This document shows positions 40,101-51,692 of a DNA stretch of 64,000 bases, piece by piece. The first letter of the stretch is position 1, and every line of letters begins with the position of its first letter. Source of the DNA: Vermamoeba vermiformis (taxonomy: Eukaryota > Tubulinea > Echinamoebida); NCBI GenBank assembly GCA_045837725.1, contig JBEWZL010000300.1, positions 310,001 to 374,000 on the forward strand, read 5' to 3'. The notes beneath the pieces were generated by a model that was not told the origin of the DNA, did no database searches, and saw only the letters and a program-made list of their open reading frames with translations. A program made the translations under genes and the position numbers.

Positions 40101-40736
40101 TGATCTAATAGCATACTTATTTGTTATTAGCGGCGTGCATCGTTCTCGACATCAAGAATGCCCAAGATGTTGTCTGTTTAGATTGGTTACGTGACATGGA
40201 ATGTCAAATGAAGTTTCCCTTCATAGTGCTGTTAAATCAAGCCGACGTCTTGTTGAAGAACATTTTGGAAGAACCTGTGTCGACTGCCAATGATCCCTGG
40301 GCCGCTGAAGAAGACACTGATGCAGATAAGAACGGTAATGTGTCCAACTCCTACACTGCCATTATTCTAATACTAGCTTCACTCAGAGAATCGTACCTCT
40401 GTTTTTAAAAGCCGTGTGAATCAAATCATTTTCGAGATTATCAGCAGAGTTCCGTCACTCGTTGGTCGTATCTACCCGACTTGCTTTTTCCCTCAAGGCC
40501 GAAGAGAACTAGCGCAACATGGATTCATGAGCAAGTTTGATAATGAAAATACTCCATTAGCGCAACCCCCACTTGAAAACGAACTAGTTGTGTATGGTCG
40601 ATGGGGAGTTCGCTATTTGCTGGACTATCATTTTAGAGGCCCTGCGATTAGACACCTGAACGAAGTCGAGTGGGCCAAGTTGATTGTTGGTCCAAAAGTG
40701 GAGCAATATTGTAAATACCACGCGCTGTACCAGTAA
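37129..40736 (+). CDS. Class 3 lipase-like / P-loop GTPase fusion protein
   Basis: A 1023-residue protein in twelve in-phase exons: 37129-37250, 37293-37483, 37529-37735, 37794-37972, 38020-38282, 38332-38542, 38592-38702, 38757-39400, 39447-39735, 39782-40082, 40131-40334, 40387-40736. Residues ~55-235 are a lipase_3 alpha/beta-hydrolase: VACRETAGFGDWMSNL, nucleophile elbow TGFSQGSA (Ser ~134), HVVNKGDVVPRL (candidate Asp ~206). A helical middle region is followed by a G domain: Walker A GMQNAGKS (~768-775), candidate G3 DLPA, G4 NQAD. No signal peptide or clear membrane helix. The first intron has a GC donor (gcaagt). I know no characterised protein of this design. It may remodel or attack membranes in a GTP-controlled way, as dynamin/GBP-like proteins do, but that is inference. 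EDS1-like lipases are another distant comparison. Confidence 0.85.
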
Positions 40737-40959
40737 TCTCCGCTAATAAAGGCCGCCGGTGATCAATTTCGAACTCGTATGAATAAGACGCCTTTATAAT
40801 TAGATTGGACAACTCAGAATCAGAATCTCGTGTCAACAAAAAGTAAAGACTGTCATTCAATTTCACTTGCGGAACTGAAACGTAACCAGTGCAATCTACT
40901 AGGACAACGGAACACCATTAACAGTTTGGCGGCATTGGCCTGCAAATTCAACACTCAGA

Positions 40960-42806
40960 ATGACTTTGCGGCACAAACCAAGCGTGAAAGCGCTGATCAC
41001 AAAGTTTGAAGAGCTGGACAAATCAGCCAAGGTAATTAGCGAGAAATTTAGAAAGACATTATATTAAATTATTGGAATATGTTGCAGAAAATTGCAAATT
41101 AAACTTTAAAATTTATATTTTTCATCCGATCCAAAAGAAAAAGATCCTCGCAAGATTTTGTCCGACTTATTGACAGGCAATAACTATCTATATAATAACA
41201 TTAATTCATCTGCGTTACTGTGCGCTATTTAATGGCATATAGTGCGGTTAATTAATTAAGCCGCGCACGAGCATTACGTAACGGTTAAATTTAGTTCATT
41301 AGCAATAGTCCGATTAGACACCACGCCTCAGGACTCAATCGGATATATTATATCATTTACATATTATTACATTGGTCAACACGAATGACGAAACAGAATT
41401 AATCACCAATCGTTTTTCCGTTACAGATGGTGGACAACTTTATAAACAAGTGGCTGAACAACTTCAATAAATATGAAGCCAAGGCACAAGGCAAAAATAT
41501 TACGCGGTCCAATGAAGACGAGGCATCGATCGGCACCAATATCGTTATTAGCATCAACAACAAATCCAATCCGAGCATGGAAGCACAGAAGAGTGTGCCG
41601 AACTTCAAAGTGAGCACTCAGGAGATCAATGGATCCTACAATAATGGCGACAAAAATTCAGAGAGCGTTGTACCGCAGATCGAGGTCCGTACCGTCATTT
41701 CGGTGCCGGCGCTAAATACTGCCGCAATGAAGAGAGACCTCGAATATGAAGACAAAAAATCACCCAGCGGCACTCCTCGCAGCAAACTGCCCTTCGGACC
41801 ACTAACCACCCGCGCGATTGTAGATTTGACGGGCGACGAAGAATCCAATTCCGTTTCACCGCGAACGGGCAAGTCCGACTATGGAAACGGAGATTTAGGA
41901 GATTTGATTGCCATGGTTGGCGATGACATTCATCTGCCGAGCCAGTACGGCGATCAGCTCTCGGAACCGGATGAGGACGATCAAGCCGACTTTGAAGAGG
42001 ACGAGCCAGAGCCAGCCCCGAGCGAAGACAACTCGAAGTTTATACAACTCGAACAACAGGTCCAAGAGTTGCAGAAGCGGATCAGTGAGCTCGAGCTGCA
42101 GCAACAAAACCGCAGTCGCGCTGAATCTGATCTGCGGCAGTTGAACTTGTCGCTCATTAAACAAGTGCAACGACTGAAGGACAACAACGGCGATCTCAAA
42201 GACGAGAACGAAGATCTGCAGCAACAACTCAACGAACTGCGCGAGTCACATCTGCTGATGATGACCGAGAAGTCCATTCAAGCGCTGAATCAGCACGAAG
42301 AGATCGATCGACTCAACGAAGTGATCACGAGTCAGCGCAACTCACACCTCGAACTCAGTCGCATGAACGATGAGCTGCACACGCAGTGCACCAGACTGCA
42401 GAATGCCAACAACAAGCTGCGCGATCAACTGCTCGACGTGTTGCAAGATGACGACAAGACGGACAAGGCCAAGCTCGCTATTCTCAAGCTCTACTTGCAA
42501 GGCGAGCACGGCACCAACACGCCGCCTGCCCAGAAGAAGATGATGGTCTCCTTCACGGGCTCAGACGAGACGCACAGCAATGCGCGCTCCACACCCAACA
42601 GTCCCGCACAGGTCCAAGCTGAACGCACGCGCAAACACCAGCGCCACTCCTCTGTGAACGAAGACAAGCCCAAGCGTACGAGCGCTGAGACCCCTCTCAG
42701 CACACCTGCCTCGCCGAACAAACGCAAGTCGAGCAAAGAAGACGGATCTACTTCACCGCGCAAGGCGAAGCGATCACTGAGCGTCAAGAAAGGAACCAAA
42801 ATGTAA
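40960..42806 (+). CDS. Coiled-coil protein with a SUMO-interaction-like motif
   Basis: Two exons, 40960-41031 and 41427-42806, give 483 residues. The 395 bp intron is long for this window; the second exon alone also starts with ATG, so a shorter form is possible. N-terminal FEELDKSAK and FINKWLNNFNKYEAK look helical. IVDLTGDEE (~130) resembles a SUMO-interacting motif (hydrophobic core plus acidic residues). An acidic stretch follows, then a long heptad-rich coiled coil (~220-370: LEQQVQELQKRISELELQQQ onward). The basic Ser/Pro/Lys-rich tail has several TPASPNKRKSS-like NLS/phosphosites. The features suggest a nuclear scaffold. I do not recognise the family. Confidence 0.75.
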
Positions 42807-42904
42807 TATTGAACAGTCTTGATAGCTCTTATGTATATAGTACCCTCCCTTTGTAAAATAAAATGCTAATGTGAATTCAATCGAGCACTTTATAGTCAAC
42901 AGTT

Positions 42905-45895
42905 CTAGCGCATCGAGGCCTCAATATTGCCACCGTCCACTGTCAGTGTGGCTGCAGAGGTGGCAGGAGACAGAGCTAAGGCTAAGAATGCACGTGCCAC
43001 ATCCTATTAGATAACATTTAGTATATTTGTGTCAGGTGATTGTGCCCCATACCTCCGCAGTGACCTCGTGTTTGAGCAAATTGTTCGCAAAGTATTGTTC
43101 TGGCGTCAGACCGCGAGACTGGGCACGCTTCTCGACAACTTCCGCGCTGAAGAATGAAGTTCGGACGCGATCGGCATTGACAGCGTTGGATCGGATCTGA
43201 TGCACGCCATATTCAAGTGCGTACTGTTTCATCAGTGCTAGTGTCGCTGCTTTGGCTACAGCATAAGGACCAAAATTAGGACCAGGATTGACTGAGGCCT
43301 TGCTGGTGTTGAACAAGAGACAGCCGCCCATCAGAGGGACGCCAGGGCACGTGATCTGATTCTGTTTCATGAACACACGCACTGCACCCGCTGCCACGAA
43401 TTGATGCGCGAAGAAGTTGAGCTCAAAACTTTGTCTGAGCAGCGCTGTCGAATCACCGATTGGGCCTTGATACGGGGCACCAGCATTCGAGATGGCAATG
43501 TCGAGGCTAGTGATTGACACGTGTCAAATACCACTTGTTAAAAATCACCGCTACTTACCCGCCAAATTCAGTGGTGCAATCAATGAAGGACTGATTGACC
43601 TGCTCCTCTGAAGTGACGTCAATGACACGTGTCACGACTGAGACACCCAGCTTGAGACTGGCGATGGTGCCTGTCACCTCTTTCAAGTTGTCAGCGTTGA
43701 TGTCTGTCAAGAACAGATTGGAGCCTGACTTGGCGAATTCCTACGAAAGAGTAAGCCCCAAAGAGGTTAGAGAGTGAAGTACGCACAATAGCAATCGCGC
43801 GACCGATGCCTGAACCAGCGCCTGTCACGTAAGTCACACGTCCTTCGAGCACCTTTTCCGTCGACTTTCCTAATTTGGCTTGTTCTAAGCTCCCTAATTA
43901 AAGCTTAGTCCAACAGTCTCGTGCACTAATAATACTCACAATATTCCATGTCCCAAATGTCCTCTTCCGAGGCAGGCTCATATTTGCCAACTGTTTCAGC
44001 TTGTTGGAAGATTGTGATCGAGTGTTGATAAATGTCCTGAATACGTGTTAGTAATTACTAGTGTTAACATTAATAGCGCAAGGTACCTTAGCGATCTTGT
44101 TAGCTCCCATTTGTCTGGCTGCGTACACAATGCCGATGCCACGAAGAATCAACTGCAACATATGAGTGTTATTCAATCGCTGCCATTATAAAGTACTTAC
44201 AACGCGCGGCAATGGATCGAGTTCAGTTTTCTTGTCTTGAGATCTGGCACGAGTTAGATCAGCGATTCAATGTTTTTCGGTGCTTACTTGTCGTTGTAAC
44301 ACTTGAAGTAGTGATGATAGTGCTCAATGTAGCTGGTCAACTCCTTCTCTAAGTACTCCTTCAAGCCATGTTCAGGCCAATCGAGCAACAACATGGGCAG
44401 TCTCTAACATATTGTGTAAACACAAGTACGTTCAAAATCATCATTAAGGAACACTAACCTTCGTTCTGATCACGTGATCAGGGGTGCAAGGACCGCATTG
44501 AGACCAATGTGCAACTTGATGTGAGTTGGAGAATGCCTTGCTGACAGCGCTAGCGTCGAGATGGAACACCCAGCGCTTGTTGGATTGTTTGTAGAATAGG
44601 CCGCGCAATAGCTAGACGTGAATTAACGATATTGTTAATACAGTGCAGTGACTTACAGGAGCAATGTCGTGATAAGCAGGCACAAATGGAGGAGTGACAG
44701 GTGTCAAAGATGTCAGTGCTTGCTTGTTGATATAATCCACAGCACTGCAGCCAGTTAGTTATGGAGTTGTTGGTGTGACAATCACACTGCTACTTACTTT
44801 TGAACAGCTTCAATGTGCAGGTCGTAGCTTTCTTTTGCAGTTTCAGCGAATGTAAAAATGCCGTGTCGAAGGAGAATGAGACCTGTCAGCAAGGTCAGTG
44901 CTGTAACGACGAGCCATCGTGAGTGAAAGTACCGTGAATGTTCGGGTTCGCGAGATACACTTCATAAGCCTTCTTTGCCAATTTAAAGCCGGGCATAATC
45001 TGTTTTGTGGTTAGTATATGTACCAAGGGATATATGCTAAAGAAAGTGGTCCCTTACATAGGGCACAATGCCAAACTTGTCGCCGAACACTTTGCGACTC
45101 AACTCTTCACTAGGCTGATCTACCAGGGCTAGTACAGCATCAGCGTGCGAATGATCGATGAACTGTGTGTTGTCAGCAATGTTAACTTTACAGGCTGTAG
45201 TGTACCTTGTGAGGCAAAAACGCGTGCAGCAGTGTCTCGACAGATCTGCAGCACAATGTTAGTGTTCATCACTGAGCTGAGCTTCAGAATTACATACGGG
45301 TTAGGCGAGTTCGCATCCGTAATATGACTACGCAGTTCATTGACCATGTCCTCATCAGACAAACTGTCTAATTGTCTGTGCAACACGTTAGATCGCGTAT
45401 TGGATGCTATTCAGACGTACCTGAGCTTGCGACAATGTTCAAGGTCGACACAAGGGAATCCTTGGGGCTCTGTGGATAATAATTAGCGGTGTTTGACAAT
45501 AGTGTATCAGAGGCAACGAACCGATATTGGACAGATCCCATCCACTTCCTTTCACGGCAATAACTTCGACTTGTTCTTTGACTTTATTCGTCACTTTAAT
45601 TTTTACTGAAGTATTTCCACCTCCGTGCAGCACCAAGCTTTGATGAAGTAAAGATATTAATTTTTGAAATATTTTCAATTAAATGTCAAATACTTAGCGC
45701 CTTTAGAGGACGCCCATAAGGTTAACGTACACTCATTTGTACTATAAAAATGCTTTTGGCTTTATTTGGTCATACGTACCTTGGATCTTGACCAATAAGG
45801 CGTGAAGTGTATACACGAAGAGCCAAGTCCTCGCCCCAAACAGGAGCGTATTTGGTAATGTAAATTTGTGCTTCTGCGTCGCTCCACTTGTTCAT
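42905..45895 (-). CDS. Bifunctional class II aldolase / short-chain dehydrogenase (RhaD-SDR type)
   Basis: A multi-exon gene starting MNKWSDAEAQIYITKYAP at 45895. The N-terminal two-thirds is a class II aldolase/adducin domain: LVLHGGGNTSVKI and the zinc-ligand HSHADAV, with GHGIFTF-like later strands. The C-terminal third is an SDR: VTYVTGAGSGIGRAIA, ISNAGAP, YAVAK, ending VDGGNIEASMR. This is the arrangement of bacterial rhamnulose-1-phosphate aldolase/lactaldehyde dehydrogenase fusions (YuxG/RhaD-type). The likely role is sugar-phosphate cleavage plus oxidation of the aldehyde. Introns are numerous, and palindromes typical of the window lie in both intron (43515) and exon (43623, 44695). 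A bacterial origin, if real, would therefore be old. Confidence 0.88.
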
Positions 45896-45965
45896 TTTGG
45901 TTGAGATTTGTGGTCAGATCACGATCAGAACAGCAAAAATAATGTTTATTAATTACAAAAATAAT

Positions 45966-47121
45966 TTATGAGCTCATCGCACGAACAATGCACGTCCGAT
46001 GAAAGTCAACGAGTCGTAACAGAACTGTTTCATATGACTGCGGCAGATTGTGCTCGTCATTCTGCAACAGCACGACTTCTTTTGTCTTGGCTTTGACGGC
46101 CAGTGAATGCAGCTCTTGACTGCAACGATGTTTCACCACGGAGTCGTTGGTGCCGTGCATGAACAAGAGCGGCATCTGCAGCAGTTCCATGCCCTTGACA
46201 CCAGCTGATTGCGTGCCCAAGGTGACCACGCCCACGACCAAGTCTTGCAGCAGACTGGCGACATTCAACACGACCGCGCCACCGAGTCCCCAGCCCGTGA
46301 GTGTGAAGCGATTGACGAGACACGACTTGTGAATGAGTTCTACCGCTGTTTTGACGTCGTTGACGCACGCACTGATCATCTTGGGATTGCGATAGCGGAG
46401 CTGGAGCACTGCGATGTCTTGATACTGCAAAGTCTGCGCGAGTGCGTAGTAGAGGCCCGAGGGACCATTGATGCCGTTCGATGTGCCCGTGGCCAATATC
46501 ACACAGCCTTGGGGACGACCGTAAGGGGCGTAGAACAGACCTGTAGCATTTTCACCCTGGACTGGGATTTCGCAGTGATAGGCAGGCGTATAGTACTTGC
46601 CCCAAACATCACCCTAGATAAATAATGTGTTGTTAGCGCTTGTTAATGAGATAAATATCTGTCGGATATTTAAAAGATTCTTGTTTGGTTGGGTTAAAAT
46701 TAGTTCACCAAAGAAATGTGATATCAAGTCTCTGAGACTTAAAGACCCATCAATCACTGCCATACTTATTCCGATATTATTCAATAAATAAATAGTGTCC
46801 TGGACTTACCCTCCATGTGTCAAATAATTCAATTGTTTTGCCATTATCTTCTTCTGTAAATTTATAATAACGATTGTCACCTTTCTCCCAAAACACTGTG
46901 TTAAAATTCTCGTCGATAATAACAAATTTGTATTCCATCACTCGTGTGCTCGGATCCAAAGACACATCCGCTTCCCAATACGAGGCAAAACCAAACTTCA
47001 TTTGAACGCCTTCGTAAGGTTTCCAATTGCCGAGTGTCGAATTATTGCCCACTATAGCCAATCTTTGACCGAACGGAGTGCAAAAGTGAATTCGAAACTT
47101 GACACTGATGGGCGCTGACAT
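45966..47121 (-). CDS. CBM20 starch-binding domain fused to an alpha/beta-hydrolase lacking the nucleophile
   Basis: Two exons (47121-46810, 46613-45966), 319 residues. Residues ~1-100 are a CBM20: LAIVGNNSTLGNWKP, EYKFVI, FWEKGDNRYY; the GNW and WE..NR aromatics are the usual starch/glycogen contacts. Residues ~115-319 have the fold of dienelactone-hydrolase-like enzymes: VILATGTSNG, a nucleophile-elbow strand, HGTNDSVV (Asp) and NDEHNL (His). The elbow reads TGWGLGGA instead of GxSxG, so the catalytic Ser is Gly. This predicts a non-hydrolytic or altered protein, perhaps a glycogen-tethered binding module. An in-frame upstream ATG at 47169 is possible. It lies 71 bp upstream of the aldolase gene on the same strand. 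Confidence 0.8.
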
Positions 47122-48169
47122 GTTATTGCGATCTGTGCATAAAATTTTGTATTTTAGTATGAGAGCCAAAGTCTAGCGAAGAAAAATTGATATTACTATG
47201 ATATTAATTAACTGATATTGTTGATTTTTATTTTTGGTCTTTCAGAAGTTCAGACATAAATAGGAAATAGATCTGATCGAAAAATTTCTTCGTTCAAATC
47301 TTTGCCTAAACTTAAAAACCGTTGCGACCACATTTAAATAAACGGAAATATGTAATTTTAAAGTAGAATTCAAAACTAACTCGGATGTCGCTTTTGAAGA
47401 GTTCATGAAGGTTTGGTACGAATTTTTACTGTGCTTATCGACTTACCAGGATGGTCTTCCAATTTAAACAATGACTTGTGGTCACCTATTGCAGGGCAGG
47501 AAAGATATTGGTCCTCGGAGTATTGCAAAAAATTGCTGGCCATTGATTGCACCTTCAATACAACTGGTTTTTTAATTTTCTTGCATAATCCTTTTTAGGA
47601 AAACGCGTAGCGCACGGTGGTTCTACCAAATATAGTGTTGGTGTATGTTAGCGAGTAATAAAAAATATTATATAACAATCTGTATTTATATCTTCTACTA
47701 CTTACTATATTTGGTTTTTGCCTACCGCAGCATTTCTACGGCGTGCAATGGTTCTGTTAAAACCAGGTTCTATTGTTGACAAATTCGGAAACACGTGCAA
47801 CAAATAAAAGAACCCAATAGGAACCACCGCTAAAGAGCTGTTACTTAATGATCACTATGCCTTTAGCACCGAACGCGAACTCGAGTGCCTCAACGCTACA
47901 ATCGTTAATGAACAATTTCGATCGCTATTAAGGCACTCCCAATAATCAAAAAGAGGAGCTCAATAATATATATTTCTTTAATAATTAAGGTACGCGTTGT
48001 GTTCCGTTCCAAAGTATTATCCTTTTTTAGATTTGGCTTCAAAATTTAGAACGGAAATTTAATCGCAGTCTGGGAGTGAACAAAAGAGGCGCAGGGTTGG
48101 AGGTAATAGTACATTTAATTTTTAGGTAATGTAACAATGCTGTACAAGTTCCTTGTCCCCATTATGTTC
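47122..48169. other. 1 kb AT-rich intergenic stretch
   Basis: No gene recognised. A 12-bp inverted pair (accaaatatagt near 47627, actatatttggt near 47705) and a looser pair of gcggtggttc-like arms are present, but they do not define an element convincingly. Confidence 0.4.
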
Positions 48170-48829
48170 TTAAGGGCGAACACATTGAGAAGGTTGGCAA
48201 GGAGCGTCAGGGCAGGTGTGAGTAACACGACGAGCGCAACCAGAGCGGCCCGGAACATAAGTGGGCCAGGGCAAGAGAGGATCGACAGACTCGTCGTAGT
48301 TCAAGACACCTTGTTGTTGCAAGAAGCGAACAGAGTCGGACAACCATTCAGTGAACTCGTAGAATTGAGTGCCATCGAAGTTGGTCTTGCCGAACCAGAT
48401 ATCGTTGACGACAGATCTGACGCCAGCTTGAGTAGTTTGTCTGAATTGGACCTTGACGGCACCGTTGCGGGTAGCAGCGTCAATAGCAAAGCTATCGGCT
48501 TCAATGAAGACGGAGACGTTGTTGGGGCGAGAAGTGGGCACGCAATAGCCGTCGATATCAGCCAAAGCAGCAGTGAGGCCGTTGTAACGAGCAAAGAGGT
48601 AAGAGAAGAGCACATCCTCGTCGAAGACTTCAATCATCTTGTTTCTGTTGCAAGTAGTGTATGACTCAGCAAAGGAGAAGAAAGCACGTTGAACGCGACC
48701 ACGATAGCCGACGAAGAGAGGGCCGTTGTAGATGACACCCTCGGGCAATTGGTACCAGTTTTCAGAGAAACCTTGAGCGGCAATGAGGCCGACAAAGCCG
48801 AGAAGAGCGATCAAGACAAGCTTGTTCAT
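48170..48829 (-). CDS. Secreted protein with an NTF2/SnoaL-like domain
   Basis: An intronless ORF of 219 residues from the ATG at 48829. Residues 1-18 are a signal peptide (NKLVLIALLGFVGLIAA). The body (YGLTAAL-type helix, CVPTSRPNNVSVFIEADSF, VKVQFRQTT, NDIWFGKTNFDGTQFYEFTEWLSDSVRFLQQ) resembles NTF2-like/SnoaL folds, but the assignment is weak. High codon regularity suggests strong expression. Odd feature: the annotated tail is Cys/Arg-rich, while the next reading frame over 48265-48118 encodes a hydrophobic helix (MFRAALVALVVLLTPALTLL) and stays open to a stop. The true C-terminus could therefore be a membrane anchor. The upstream in-frame Met at 48901 lacks signal-peptide character. Confidence 0.7.
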   Translation of the reverse strand: MNKLVLIALLGFVGLIAAQGFSENWYQLPEGVIYNGPLFVGYRGRVQRAFFSFAESYTTCNRNKMIEVFDEDVLFSYLFARYNGLTAALADIDGYCVPTSRPNNVSVFIEADSFAIDAATRNGAVKVQFRQTTQAGVRSVVNDIWFGKTNFDGTQFYEFTEWLSDSVRFLQQQGVLNYDESVDPLLPWPTYVPGRSGCARRVTHTCPDAPCQPSQCVRP

Positions 48830-49921
48830 CTTGTGTTGTTGTTGAGTTGTTTTTGATTGAATAAGACCGGTACAAATTTCGCTTTTATAACTGTCGATCA
48901 CGTGCTCACGCTTTGCCGATAACTAAAAATATATTATCGGCAAGGAATAAAATTCTTATTCGCCTCGTCTAATTTTAGGTTTGCGACGATTCAGCTGTAG
49001 TTCCTTTAGATTCGCATGTCTATAATCCGCCTGAAAATGGCCAATCTAGACCAAACGAGGATCGAAGAGGATGAGATTAAGACACTGCACGTAGCCAAAA
49101 GACACTGCAGCTTTGCATGAAAAAGACGAATAAATTCCTAAATGGCACAACAAAATGTCCTTCGATAAAGGAAAAGCCTTAACGGATAAGAGCAATCTTT
49201 GCTAAAGTTCGGCTTCCGAGATTTTTGGAAGATTGTAACTAAAAAAATATCATTGGCACGGAGGGCTGATTCCGAGGTTAACTTTAATTAACCAGAGAAT
49301 TGTGGCTCGAATTCGATTTCTTTTGGTTATCTCCGCTCAGATTTTGATTAATGTTGTGTTTCAGTGCACGTCGGTACACTTTCTGAAGAGCAAGATCAGA
49401 CATTGGAGGACGTATATTACCCATCCAGTGTTGTGGACGTACTCGGCGTGAAATATGAGATCCTGAGCGTAGATAGGTCATTTCGTACCTTGTCGAACAA
49501 GTTGGGTATAGCAAACAGTTTGGGAACCACTCCATAACTGTTTTCGGCTAAAGTGGATAATACCACATTTCAAAGAGCAAACAACGAGTCTAAGCTTTTA
49601 GCATCGTCAGTAAGTTATTATATGGCCTTTACGTCAGAGAGTGCTGCGGGTAATCCAAACATTGCGAGTCTGCATTGGAGCTCGAATGGCGGAACATCAG
49701 AAAATCAGTACTTTCGTATTTTCTCGTACGCGAGATTGTGCTCGCTTTATTGTGCTACTACAAGCACAGCTTTGTATACGTGAGCTCGGTTGCGCAGTGT
49801 TCCGAAATGTATCTGCTCATCCAGCATCACCAATCTCGTCTAACTCCCAGAATGCTAGCCGTGCATGATCGATCACAATCACAATAGAGCATTGCGTAGC
49901 TATGAAAGATCAATGCAATGA
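48830..49921. other. 1.1 kb intergenic stretch
   Basis: Several short ORFs (up to 83 codons) on both strands lack any motif or splice logic. I see no RNA gene or repeat I could name. Confidence 0.4.
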
Positions 49922-51499
49922 CTAATCAGCTCGTCGGAGAACAAGACCGCGCTTTTGTTTGGGATCACATCCGCAGCACAAGAAATCAATGCACGTGCGC
50001 GAGGTGTCCTCGTCACCGTTAGTGCTGATCAGTCTCTTTTTCTCCGCGCTGGTGGCTTTAGTCTTATTTCCTTTGCCCGGCATCATCAGATCAAGCAGCA
50101 CAATCAACGCACCAGTCGGCAACACTTCGACGAGGGCATAGAAGACCTAATTATAGGCCAATGTGTATTAGTATAAGAGACATTAAGACGCGGAGTTACA
50201 TTCCGCACGATAGTCTTAGGTCTTGCGTACCAAATAGGAACTGTAATAATAGGCCGGCGAGTCGTTGAGCCAGTCAGACATGAGGTCTTGCAGCTCGTTG
50301 ACGTTGTAGTATTTGGTGATGTTCCACACTGCACGCGCGATGAATACCATGCAGTAGAACATGATCGTGATCATCAGACGACGGATCTGCAGCACTTGTC
50401 AGCTATGCAACACGATACCAATGAGTTATTACGTACCTTTCTGCGCTTCTTCTCGGACAGGGCGATGAGCACGAGTGTTCTGTGCGTGAGGTAACCATAT
50501 ATGGCAAGGGCTGGAGGAACGTAATGGAAGGTTAGATCTCATAGCTAATCTCGTCCAATCACATCAGACATACCAATAGCAGTGCCCCCAAACAGACCCG
50601 CGATAAATAGGCCCAGATCATCGTCGTAGTTATCAGTTTGCATATCTTTAGTGCTGATCCACACGCAGAACGGGATCAAAGCACCAGACACTATTAACAA
50701 CAACGCAGAGTATGCAGGATACAGGCCATACTTAATACGATGCTCTTGTCCAGTAATCATCAAGTGAGATTTAGCCAAGAATAGAATCAGCAATGAGAAC
50801 CTACGCAGATGCGACGTCAGTACAATCTCAATGGTACGGCTTCTAGCAGTAATATAGCATCTTCTCGACAATTAATATGCACTCGTATACTTACATGATG
50901 AATTGCAAGAAGACTGGCAAGGCAAGGCCCAAGTAGATGAGCCAAAACTTCTCCCACGGATTGAAGCAAACAAAATTGATTACAGCTCGGTACATCGTAG
51001 CTACAAATGCCAATATGAAGAATACACTCTATTAAATAGTATTGTCAGTTACTGGTAGTGCGCGTGTCTTTGTTCGATTTGTCCAGATCTGTAACGGTCC
51101 AGTCCTCTCGATCTGAACGCTCTCGGTTATGACTTACTCGAAATGAAGTGACCTTGAAATTTAGAAACAAAGTAGATCTAATAAACTTGTACAAGCTGAT
51201 TAAAGCACAGCTCATTGACAACGCACCTGGAAAAGATAATAATTAAAATAAAATCATTTTATAAATGAAGCATTGCTCATTGTTAACAATATAATACAAC
51301 AACTAATTTAGTGACGGCAATATTATTGAATAATTTACAATAAACACCGAAAATATCGAAAAATAAATAGAAAAGTTGGATTAGTTCTGCCAGCTCCCTT
51401 ACATAATAGATATAACTGCCAGACACCTATTTGCATTGCCGTCGGCAGCACTGCATTGGCTAAATCGTTTGGTACTATATTGACAACTTGTTGCGACAT
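49922..51499 (-). CDS. Seven-TM protein of the TOM1/THH1-GPR137 family
   Basis: A multi-exon gene starting MSQQVVNIVPNDLANAVLP at 51499. Hydrophobic helices follow: the MQIGVWQLYLLC segment, SMSCALISLYKFI, VFFILAFVATMYRAVIN, LALPVFLQFIMFSLLILFLA, YSALLLIVSGALIPFCVWI, LGLFIAGLFGGTAI, MITIMFYCMVFIARA and VLPTGALIVLLDLMM. The motif LPVFLQFIMFSLLILFLAKSH resembles GPR137 and plant TOM1/TOM3 helices. The tail is Cys-rich (CIDFLCCGC), possibly palmitoylated. GPR137 proteins act at lysosomes; TOM1 proteins sit in the tonoplast. A role here is inferred only from family. The stop is at 49922. Confidence 0.72.
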
Positions 51500-51692
51500 C
51501 TAACGGTCTAAATAAATACAACGACCACTATTGATATATATTACAAATATTGTGCAACTAATTGTGTTGCACCATAGAATCTACAATAAAATAAGAGACA
51601 CCTCGCCAGCGATTGAATTGACGAGAAAATTAAACAGAAAAATCAACTCGACTCACAACTAAGAACAGCTTGTAAAGGAGAATAGGACTAGT

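Noticed and set aside
47620-47840. Inverted repeats suggesting a miniature transposon
   Set aside because: The arms are short and imperfect, no target-site duplication was visible, and no second copy was found in the window.
49284-49535. 83-codon minus-strand ORF in the 48.8-49.9 kb gap
   Set aside because: No motif, no splice partners, ordinary random-ORF length for this composition.
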